NCBI GenBank assembly: GCA_023141075.1
Contig: JAGLKL010000004.1
Span: 1-21,193 of the forward strand
Source: Alphaproteobacteria bacterium
GTDB lineage: Bacteria > Pseudomonadota > Alphaproteobacteria > Micavibrionales > Micavibrionaceae
Length of the DNA stretch: 21,193 nt
Direction: 5' to 3'
In this document: in pieces, positions 15,613 to 21,193 of the stretch
Layout of the letters: each line of letters opens with the position of its first letter
How positions within the stretch are numbered: the stretch's first letter is position 1
Program-made: the position numbers and the translations under genes
Notes under the pieces: generated by a model
What the model saw: the letters and a program-made list of their open reading frames with translations, nothing else
What the model was told of the DNA's origin: nothing
Database searches by the model: none

Positions 15613-16329
15613 TTAATGGGTCCTAACCCCTGATTGGTTGTGTTCTTTCAATTTCATATTAAAAAACGGTTCTGCCAGAGCCATGTCAAAAAAGGTCGAG
15701 CCTTTTTTCTCGCGCATGCGTTTGAGAACGCCGGGAATGGAGATGTCTCTATCTTCGTAATGCGGACGCCAGATGTGCCAGCCGTCATAGGCATCGACGA
15801 TCGCGCTTAGGCGTGCCGGTTTGGAAAGTTCTTTTGCTAATATAGACAGAGTTCCGTTACCGTCTATTTGCTCGTGGTGGTGGAGCATAATATCTATCAT
15901 CAGAGTTTTAAACGGATGATCAACGTTTTTAAAGCGTTTTTCGACAAGCTCGGCGCCTATGAGCGTGTGGGTGCGGCGCTTGGTTCGTAGCTCATCATTT
16001 GGTTTTTCTATTGTGTCCCAAATTTCAACGGGTAGTTCTTTTTTTCCGATGTCATGGGGAAGGATGGCCCAATACATATTCTTTGTTACTTTATCGCTTA
16101 AACCCATATAGAGGCATGTATTTTCCATGTCCGTGGCTACGCGCCCGGTGTGTTCGTGGAATATATAAGTGATATCATCCGGGCGTTTACTGTCATAGGC
16201 TTTGAGTTCTTCCAGTTGTTCTTCGATAAAAGGCCGGAAGATGGTCTGGCAGGTTTCATCGGTTTCAAAGTCAAAACTCTCCGGCCAGTCCATGTTGTAA
16301 TCAGAGCGTTTTCTAAAATTCTCTAACAT
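15613..16329 (-). CDS. HD-domain phosphohydrolase-like protein (degenerate HD-GYP)
   Basis: A 238-aa soluble protein with the HD metal-site pattern: H58/H60 in FHEHTGRVA, the HD doublet in LPHDIGKKELP (residues 92-93), H121, HHHEQIDGNG (150-159) and D179 in AIVDAYDGW. This order matches HD-GYP c-di-GMP phosphodiesterases, including the 'HHExxDG' block, but where GYP is expected the sequence reads GTL (159-161). There is no REC, PAS or other sensor domain; the first 50 residues are short and charged. The metal ligands seem intact, so hydrolytic activity is possible, but the substrate is open. The start ATG at 16329 overlaps the leuC end by 17 nt, which implies translational coupling. The next gene begins 2 bp after its stop. 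Its position inside a leucine operon is unexplained. Confidence 0.85.
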   Translation of the reverse strand: MLENFRKRSDYNMDWPESFDFETDETCQTIFRPFIEEQLEELKAYDSKRPDDITYIFHEHTGRVATDMENTCLYMGLSDKVTKNMYWAILPHDIGKKELPVEIWDTIEKPNDELRTKRRTHTLIGAELVEKRFKNVDHPFKTLMIDIMLHHHEQIDGNGTLSILAKELSKPARLSAIVDAYDGWHIWRPHYEDRDISIPGVLKRMREKKGSTFFDMALAEPFFNMKLKEHNQSGVRTH

Positions 16330-17716
16330 CGGTTAGTTTTCCTGTTATTGCTGCTGCTGCGGCCATAGCCGGTGAGAGAAGATGTGTGCGACTTCCGCGT
16401 CCCTGACGTCCTTCAAAATTTCGATTAGAGGTGGAGGCGCATCGCTCGCCGGGCTTGAGTTGATCCGGATTCATACCCAAACACATGGAACATCCCGGTT
16501 CTCGCCAGTCAAATCCTGCTTCTTTGAGGATATCGGCGATGCCTTCCTGCTCGGCAAGGGCTTTGACAAGGCCGGAGCCGGGTACGACCATGGCTTCGAC
16601 ATTATCGGCGACTTTCTTGCCTTTGACGATTTTAGCAACGGCGCGTAGATCCTCAATGCGTCCATTTGTGCATGAGCCTATAAAGACCTTATCAATGGTA
16701 ATGTCCTGCATCTTGGTGCCTGGCTCAAGCCCCATATATTCCAGCATGCGCTGTGCTTCTGCTTGTTTGTTGGGATTGTCGTAATCTTGCGGTGCGGGTA
16801 CGCTTCCGGTAATGGGAACCCCGTCTTCGGGGGATGTCCCCCACGTGACAGTAGGAGAAATTTCCTCTGCTTGCAGTGAGATTTCATTATCGAAGGTTGC
16901 GTCTTCATCAGTATAGAGCGTTTTCCAGTAGGCCACAGCTTTATCCCAGTTTTCGCCTTTGGGAGCCATGGGGCGGCCTTTAATATAAGTAAAGGTTGTC
17001 TGGTCAGGGGCAATAAGTCCGGCGCGTGCACCGGCTTCTATGGACATATTGCAAATGGTCATGCGACTTTCCATCGAGAGATTCCGGATTGTATCGCCTG
17101 CATATTCGATAACATAGCCTGTTCCACCGGCAGTACCGATTTTACTGATAATGGACAAGATAATGTCTTTGGCTGTAACGCCTGTGCCGAGCTTGCCATT
17201 TACGCTAATGCGCATGTTTTTGGAAGGCTTCTGGATTAGTGTCTGGGTGGCTAGAACGTGTTCAATCTCACTAGTGCCTATGCCAAAAGCCAGAGCGCCA
17301 AATGCTCCGTGAGTAGAGGTGTGGGAATCACCGCAGACGATGGTCATGCCGGGCAGGGTAAAGCCTTGCTCCGGGCCAATAATGTGGACGATTCCCTGAC
17401 GCTTATCCATCAGGTCAAAGAGTTGTACACCAAAGTCTTTACAGTTATTGCGCAGGGTTTCGATCTGGATGCGGCTGTCTTTTTCCTCAATAGGCAAAGA
17501 GCGGTCTGTGGTTGGAACGTTATGATCCATAACGGCCAGTGTATTTTCCAGACAACGTACTTTTCGTCCGGCCATACGTAAGCCCTCAAAGGCTTGCGGA
17601 GAAGTGACCTCGTGGATCAGATGGCGATCAATGTAAATCAGACAGGTACCATCATCTGCTGATTGATCGACAATGTGATCATCCCATATTTTCTGGTATA
17701 AGGTGCGTGGTTTCAT
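16313..17716 (-). CDS. leuC: 3-isopropylmalate dehydratase large subunit
   Basis: Catalytic [4Fe-4S] subunit of isopropylmalate isomerase, an aconitase-family enzyme acting with LeuD. Seen: LYQKIWDDHIV at the N-terminus, DRHLIHEVTSPQAFEGLR, VCGDSHTSTHGAFGALAFGI, the cluster cysteines in IGSCTNGRIEDLR and GCSMCLGMN, and NRNFEGRQGRGSRTHLLSP near the C-terminus. Length (467 aa) is standard. The ATG at 17716 has only a weak purine-rich stretch upstream. It is the first gene of the minus-strand unit, and the promoter candidate at 17785-17813 would drive it. Its last 17 nt overlap the HD-domain gene. Confidence 0.97.
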   Translation of the reverse strand: MKPRTLYQKIWDDHIVDQSADDGTCLIYIDRHLIHEVTSPQAFEGLRMAGRKVRCLENTLAVMDHNVPTTDRSLPIEEKDSRIQIETLRNNCKDFGVQLFDLMDKRQGIVHIIGPEQGFTLPGMTIVCGDSHTSTHGAFGALAFGIGTSEIEHVLATQTLIQKPSKNMRISVNGKLGTGVTAKDIILSIISKIGTAGGTGYVIEYAGDTIRNLSMESRMTICNMSIEAGARAGLIAPDQTTFTYIKGRPMAPKGENWDKAVAYWKTLYTDEDATFDNEISLQAEEISPTVTWGTSPEDGVPITGSVPAPQDYDNPNKQAEAQRMLEYMGLEPGTKMQDITIDKVFIGSCTNGRIEDLRAVAKIVKGKKVADNVEAMVVPGSGLVKALAEQEGIADILKEAGFDWREPGCSMCLGMNPDQLKPGERCASTSNRNFEGRQGRGSRTHLLSPAMAAAAAITGKLTDVREF

Positions 17717-17784
17717 AGCATACTCGCAAATTTCTCTGGAAGTCTTTGTTTTAAAAAAATATTAATAGATACTGACCCTAATAG

Positions 17785-17814
17785 CATATAAAGCGAAATA
17801 GACGTTTTGTCTAT
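17785..17814 (-). promoter_or_regulatory. Candidate leuC promoter overlapped by an inverted repeat
   Basis: Read on the minus strand, TAGACA (17813-17808, five of six matches to TTGACA) is followed after exactly 17 nt by TATATG (17790-17785, four of six to TATAAT). The perfect inverted repeat ATAGAC-N5-GTCTAT (17798-17814) covers the -35 and half of the spacer, as an operator would. It is 70 bp upstream of leuC. The opposite, divergent gene at 17954 could share the control site. The rest of the 237-bp gap shows no leader peptide rich in Leu codons that I could find. Confidence 0.42.
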
Positions 17815-17953
17815 AAACTCGGCGTTTTTGTTTGCATTTTATAGCAATTTTCGGGCATCATATCATGCAGTGAATAATACCAGACGAAAAATAACGTGAA
17901 AATGCGCATTGGTGTGTTTGGTGTAAAAAAATAAAAATAAAACGGGTGATGAT

Positions 17954-19024
17954 ATGAGTGATCAAGGTACTTTTGAAAATCTGGATAGCTATCTCAAAAG
18001 CATTGAAGAAGAAAAAATTTTGACGGAGCCAAAGAGTTCTGATCCTCCGCCTTTCGATGAAAGTAAAGTTTTAGTGGTTCTTGGGAGAACCGCTGATCAT
18101 GTTGTGGTTAGTCAACCCGATACTTTTTTGTATAAACCCGGTGATAAACCCGGTGTGTTAAAACAGCTTTTCAACAAGATAACTTCAGATTCCGAAACGG
18201 GATATGCGATCAAGTCGTATACTAAAGAGGAATTTGATAGCATGCTTAAGGATAAAGAGTGGGATTTGAATTCGGATACTGCGTCTTTAGAGAATTATAT
18301 TGCTGCTGTTGGGAAGGGTGAAAAGCCTGAAACAGTTTCTGAGAAGCTCGATGTTATAGATATCAAGCATTATAAGGCTTGCCATGATTTGATTGATGAT
18401 AACGTGAGAAACACAACGTCTAGTGCTCCTATTGTAGGTATTGAATTGGGGATGGAGCACCGGATAAAGGCTATTCAGCAGGATATGGAAGAGATACCCG
18501 GACAATGGAAAACTTTAGAAGCTCAAAACAGTCTTTTGAAGGTTTTGCCGCACAGTATGGGAGAGGCTTTGCCATATGACTATGATAGAGAAGGGGCTGA
18601 AGGGGAAAAAATTCCGTACAAATTTCTGTCAGCTCCAGTGTTGATAGCTGAAAATGAGAATGGTGGTTTAATTCATCAGCCTGTTGTGAAAGATCGCGGA
18701 ACTGGGGATGTGAAATTAGATGCTGTTGTTTATTGTACAAGAGAGGAGTTGGATACTCTCAAATCCACAGGAAGGGTTGTGGATTATGATAAATTCAAAA
18801 ACGATATCAACTACGCTGCTTCTAACCCGGATAAGGCTCAATCGAGTAGTGATATAGGTTGTGGTTTTTCACGGTTGAATGAAATGGTTTGTGATGTTGA
18901 GGCTTTTGAACAAGATGTAAAAACTCAGCGTGAGGAGATTTATCCTGCTGCTGTCTTACTTGGGGTCATTTCGCCTGAACAGGCAGAGCCTGACGTCAAA
19001 ACTGCTCCGGGCATGATAAATTAG
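17954..19024 (+). CDS. Unrecognised 356-aa acidic soluble protein
   Basis: I do not recognise this protein. It has no signal peptide and no membrane segment, and is rich in Asp, Glu, Lys and Ser, so it is probably cytoplasmic or secreted by a signal not visible here. Two similar-looking stretches may be internal repeats: a beta strand plus PGDKPGVLKQL ... GYAIKSYTKEEFDSML (about residues 60-95), and later SAPVLIAENENGG ... DAVVYCTREELDTLKSTG (about 225-275). Both end in a Thr/Glu-Glu-hydrophobic helix start. A central helical part has ELGMEHRIKAIQQDMEEIPG. The ATG at 17954 is preceded by GGGTGAT. The gene is a single transcription unit, divergent from leuC and convergent with rplS, ending in a hairpin that contains its stop codon. 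It could be lineage-specific or a transferred gene. Confidence 0.72.
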   Translation: MSDQGTFENLDSYLKSIEEEKILTEPKSSDPPPFDESKVLVVLGRTADHVVVSQPDTFLYKPGDKPGVLKQLFNKITSDSETGYAIKSYTKEEFDSMLKDKEWDLNSDTASLENYIAAVGKGEKPETVSEKLDVIDIKHYKACHDLIDDNVRNTTSSAPIVGIELGMEHRIKAIQQDMEEIPGQWKTLEAQNSLLKVLPHSMGEALPYDYDREGAEGEKIPYKFLSAPVLIAENENGGLIHQPVVKDRGTGDVKLDAVVYCTREELDTLKSTGRVVDYDKFKNDINYAASNPDKAQSSSDIGCGFSRLNEMVCDVEAFEQDVKTQREEIYPAAVLLGVISPEQAEPDVKTAPGMIN

Positions 19025-19038
19025 GGTTTAGACCCTAA
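19021..19038 (+). repeat. 3'-end hairpin motif, copy 3 (contains the stop codon)
   Basis: TTAGGGT-TTAG-ACCCTAA is a perfect 7-bp stem with a 4-nt loop. The stop TAG (19022-19024) of the unrecognised protein lies in the left arm. The core is the same as at 280-295 and 8334-8351, and the orientation relative to the gene is the same. Confidence 0.75.
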
Positions 19039-19073
19039 GCACTTGAATTCTTTAAATCTCTTTGGGATTTATT

Positions 19074-19095
19074 CCCCGTGTCCCTTGCGGCGGGG
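19074..19095. terminator. Possible bidirectional terminator hairpin between convergent genes
   Basis: CCCCG (19074-19078) and CGGGG (19091-19095) form a 5-bp GC stem around a 12-nt loop, flanked by AT-rich sequence on both sides (TTTATT before, TTATT after). It lies between the convergent 17954-19024 gene and rplS, where a terminator is expected, but has no proper T-run on either strand. Confidence 0.3.
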
Positions 19096-19112
19096 TTATT
19101 CATTAGTCTGAA

Positions 19113-19520
19113 TTATTTAGCGGCTTTTTTAGCTTTTTCCGGTTTTGCCTCAATGCTGTGGCCGGTGGTACGCTCGGAAATACGGGCAGATTTACCGCGG
19201 AGGTCTCGCAAGTAGTATAGTTTTGCGCGGCGTACAGAACCACGGCGTACCAGTTTAACTGACTCAATGCGTGAACTCCATACCGGGAATACACGCTCTA
19301 CGCCTTCGCCGTAGCTGATTTTGCGAACCGTGAAACTTTCATTAATGCCGGAGCCATGACGGGAGATGCATACGCCTTCATAGGCTTGGAGACGCTCTCT
19401 GGAGCCTTCTTTAACCTTTACGTTGACTTTAACTGTATCACCGGGGCCGAAATTGGGAACATCTTTGGCGGATTGAAGTTTTTCCAGTTGTTTCGCTTCA
19501 AATTTTTGTAGTGTATTCAT
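19113..19520 (-). CDS. rplS: 50S ribosomal protein L19
   Basis: Large-subunit protein at the 30S-50S interface. Seen: FGPGDTVKVNVKVKEGSRER, QAYEGVCISRHGSGINESFT, VRKISYGEGVERVFPVWSSR, and VRRGSVRRAKLYYLRDLRGK, all conserved L19 blocks. At 135 aa it has a C-terminal extension rich in Lys, Ala and Glu beyond the bacterial core of about 115, as is common in Alphaproteobacteria. The start ATG at 19520 has an AAGG-type site (AAAAAGG) upstream. It follows trmD with a 182-bp leader that has its own repeats and hairpin. Confidence 0.98.
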   Translation of the reverse strand: MNTLQKFEAKQLEKLQSAKDVPNFGPGDTVKVNVKVKEGSRERLQAYEGVCISRHGSGINESFTVRKISYGEGVERVFPVWSSRIESVKLVRRGSVRRAKLYYLRDLRGKSARISERTTGHSIEAKPEKAKKAAK

Positions 19521-19702
19521 TTGCTTGTACCTTTTTATGTAATCCCATTATATGAAGCCCGATTTTGTTTATGCTTTGTTTCGGGAGCTTTGCATAGAAG
19601 CGGATTCTTTATCTTTTTTATTGAACCCTTAAGGTCAGAGCCAGTTTCAACTCCGCGTCTTTTTATATGAAGCCGGGAGAAAAGACAAGCAAATAATTCA
19701 TT
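19521..19702 (-). promoter_or_regulatory. rplS leader region between trmD and rplS, with a 12-bp direct repeat and hairpin
   Basis: No reading frame of note. The 12-mer GGCTTCATATAA (minus strand) occurs twice, at 19663-19674 and 19548-19559, 115 bp apart. A hairpin on the minus strand pairs AAGCTCCCGA with TCGGGCTT (19590 to 19555, stem of 5 + 3 bp with a 2-nt bulge) next to the second copy. The gap is longer than usual between trmD and rplS. It may hold an rplS promoter or an autoregulatory leader; which is not decidable from sequence alone. Confidence 0.35.
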
Positions 19703-20437
19703 CTATTTATAGCTTTTTGTTCTTTTGCCGAAGTAATTTTTCCATAAATCAGGACGGCGCTGGCGGGTAATGGATTCGGATTGTTCGAGGCGCCATTGAT
19801 CGATGTTTTTGTGGTGGCCTGTAGCCAGAACCTCGGGAATGGTGTGCAGTGTGCCGTTTGCATCTTTCCATTTGGCCGGTCGGGTGTAGTGGGGGTATTC
19901 AAGAAGGCCGCTTGCGAAGCTTTCTTCATTTGGCGTGGTTTCATTGCCCATAACGCCATCAAGTAGGCGAATGCACGCATCCATCAGGATCATGGCAGCC
20001 GGTTCTCCGCCTGAAAGGATGTAATCACCGACGCTGATCTCCTCAAAGTCGTAGGCATCAAGGAGGCGCTGGTCTACGCCTTCATAGCGTCCACACAAGA
20101 TGGTGAGTGTTTTTGTGTTAGCCAGTTCTTCGACAAGGTTTTGAGTGAGCGTCTTTCCGCGCGGACTCATATATATTTTTCGACCCGGTTTTTTTATGGT
20201 TAGCAGTGCGTCTTCAATAATGTCAGGGCGCATGACCATGCCTGCGCCGCCGCCAAATGGTGTGTCGTCAACGGCTTTGTGTACGCCTTTGCCAAAATTT
20301 CGGATATTGGTGCACTTATATGACCATAAGCCTTTCTCCAGCGCTTTGCCGCTTAGAGACAAACCAAGTGAACCGGGGAACATCTCCGGGAATAAAGTCA
20401 TCAAGTTTGCGTGCCAGTTGGCTTTCTTCTTTGGCAT
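19703..20437 (-). CDS. trmD: tRNA (guanine-N1-)-methyltransferase
   Basis: SPOUT-class enzyme that uses S-adenosylmethionine to make m1G37 in tRNAs, preventing +1 frameshifting; essential in most bacteria. Seen: LMTLFPEMFPGSLGLSLSGK at the N-terminus, DDTPFGGGAGMVMRPDII, YMSPRGKTLTQ, the knot region LCGRYEGVDQR and EISVGDYILSGGE, and the C-terminal EYPHYTRPAKW, GHHKNIDQWR and RRPDL. Length (244 aa) is typical. The ATG at 20437 comes 1 nt after the HAD phosphatase stop; no clear ribosome site is visible, so translational coupling is likely. Usually rimM is the upstream neighbour; here a HAD phosphatase takes that place. Confidence 0.98.
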   Translation of the reverse strand: MPKKKANWHANLMTLFPEMFPGSLGLSLSGKALEKGLWSYKCTNIRNFGKGVHKAVDDTPFGGGAGMVMRPDIIEDALLTIKKPGRKIYMSPRGKTLTQNLVEELANTKTLTILCGRYEGVDQRLLDAYDFEEISVGDYILSGGEPAAMILMDACIRLLDGVMGNETTPNEESFASGLLEYPHYTRPAKWKDANGTLHTIPEVLATGHHKNIDQWRLEQSESITRQRRPDLWKNYFGKRTKSYK

Positions 20438-20438
20438 A

Positions 20439-21125
20439 TTATTTTATATAAGGGATTAGGTCTTCAAAGTCATCAATTATGAGCATAGCTCCGGCATCTT
20501 TGAGGAGTTGTGCGCGTTTGTGTTTGTTGTTTAGTTCTTTTGTGACAAAGCCGATAGGGGTGACTTTTGCGGCTTTTGCGGCAATCATGTCACTAGGGTT
20601 ATCTCCGATATAGGCGCATTCTTCAGGTATTGCTTTTAGGCGCTTCATGGCCTCCAGAATTATATCAGGTTCAGGTTTGCGGCGCATTGGCGGGTCACAG
20701 GTAATGATAATGTCATAGATATCTTTGTGTCCCATATATTCAAGATCCCGGTTGAGTTTCTCTTTTATCTTGTTGGTTGCTAATGCACTGTGTTGTTTGC
20801 CAAGCTTTTTGAGCAGGACTTCTATATTTTTGCATAGTGGAATTTTGCAATCGGCAAATAATGTTTTGCGTTTTTCATTGCGCTCGGCGGTGTAGTCTTC
20901 GATGTAGGGGGTCATATCTTTGTCTAGAAGCATGCCGATTTTTATTAACTTATCTGCACCCGGAATACCGGCGAGTTGACGTACATCCGAAGGTTTGAGT
21001 GTTGGGGGGAGGTTGGCTTTTTCCAGATAGGTGTTAATGAGTTTGCAGTCAAATCCGGCAAAGGTGTCTTCTGTGTTAACGGTAACGCCGTCGAAATCAA
21101 ATATAATTGTAGTAAGTTTGTTCAT
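20439..21125 (-). CDS. HAD-family (subfamily IA) phosphatase, phosphoglycolate-phosphatase-like
   Basis: A 228-aa haloacid-dehalogenase-type hydrolase. Motif I is IIFDFDGV with the nucleophile D10 and acid D12; motif II ALATNK; motif III lysine in RRKPEPD; motif IV YIGDNPSDMIAAKAAKV. A helical cap lies between motifs I and II (about residues 20-90), as in subfamily IA enzymes such as phosphoglycolate phosphatase and PpaX. The substrate cannot be named. The start ATG at 21125 follows the end of another minus-strand gene within a few bases, and the stop is 1 nt before trmD, so it belongs to the trmD operon. It is unusual for a HAD gene to sit directly before trmD. Confidence 0.9.
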   Translation of the reverse strand: MNKLTTIIFDFDGVTVNTEDTFAGFDCKLINTYLEKANLPPTLKPSDVRQLAGIPGADKLIKIGMLLDKDMTPYIEDYTAERNEKRKTLFADCKIPLCKNIEVLLKKLGKQHSALATNKIKEKLNRDLEYMGHKDIYDIIITCDPPMRRKPEPDIILEAMKRLKAIPEECAYIGDNPSDMIAAKAAKVTPIGFVTKELNNKHKRAQLLKDAGAMLIIDDFEDLIPYIK

Positions 21126-21131
21126 TTTTTA

Positions 21132-21193
21132 TCACATCTGGAATAGTTCAACGTTCTTGAGCATAATGCATCTTTTTTCCAGATCAATATCGG
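21132..21193 (-). CDS. Possible C-terminal codons of a further upstream gene (cut by window edge)
   Basis: On the minus strand a frame entering from the right edge encodes 19 residues ending in KNVELFQM before TGA at 21134-21132, 6 nt before the HAD phosphatase start. A second frame stays open and ends by overlapping the HAD start (ATGA). Which frame is real cannot be decided from 20 codons. rimM would be the expected gene upstream of trmD, but nothing identifies it here. Confidence 0.3.
   Translation of the reverse strand, partial: DIDLEKRCIMLKNVELFQM

Noticed and set aside
1..21193. CRISPR arrays, insertion sequences, prophage or toxin-antitoxin genes
   Set aside because: No array of spaced repeats, transposase, integrase or phage-type protein is visible on either strand.

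Overview
The window looks like a moderate-GC (by eye low-to-mid 40s percent, not computed) alphaproteobacterial chromosome. The main reason is the minus-strand half, where trmD-rplS lies beside leuC-leuD-leuB, a neighbourhood common in Alphaproteobacteria. The plus-strand half is a type IVa/MSHA-like pilus locus, which is less usual in that class. A Micavibrio-like or other free-living or predatory lineage is possible, but the sequence does not settle this.

Region 1 (1-11582, plus strand) is a pilus locus. In order it holds: the 3' end of an unidentified gene, possibly a pilus assembly protein; an ABC ATPase; an exported TPR protein; prepilin peptidase (PilD); two retraction ATPases, PilT and PilU, overlapping by 4 nt; an MshL-type lipoprotein secretin; an ABC-2 permease; a membrane-anchored periplasmic protein; a seven-helix membrane AraC-type regulator; a 550-bp structured intergenic region; and a type IV prepilin closed by a strong bidirectional terminator. 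No extension ATPase (PilB/MshE) or platform protein (PilC/MshG) is present, so these should lie to the left. ABC ATPase + permease + anchored accessory protein inside a pilus cluster recalls the Myxococcus PilGHI system.

Region 2 (11701-17716, minus strand) reads as one long transcription unit: leuC, a degenerate HD-GYP-like protein, an exported coiled-coil protein, leuD, leuB, an NfeD-like protein and a slipin (SPFH) protein. Two non-leucine genes thus sit between the large and small subunits of isopropylmalate isomerase, and an SPFH/NfeD membrane pair is attached downstream. A candidate promoter with an inverted repeat over its -35 element lies upstream of leuC.

Region 3 (17954-21193) has an unrecognised 356-aa acidic soluble protein on the plus strand, divergent from leuC. 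After it come rplS, trmD and a HAD-family phosphatase on the minus strand, and the last codons of one more gene at the right edge.

The most unusual non-genic signal is a short hairpin of the form TAGGGT-TTnG-ACCCTA (one copy with a G-U pair). It occurs three times, each in sense orientation at the 3' end of a plus-strand gene, twice with the stop codon inside the stem. Other notable signals are direct and inverted TTAACA(A)ACC repeats and a long hairpin upstream of the prepilin, and tandem 14-bp and 21-bp repeats at the end of the gene before leuD.
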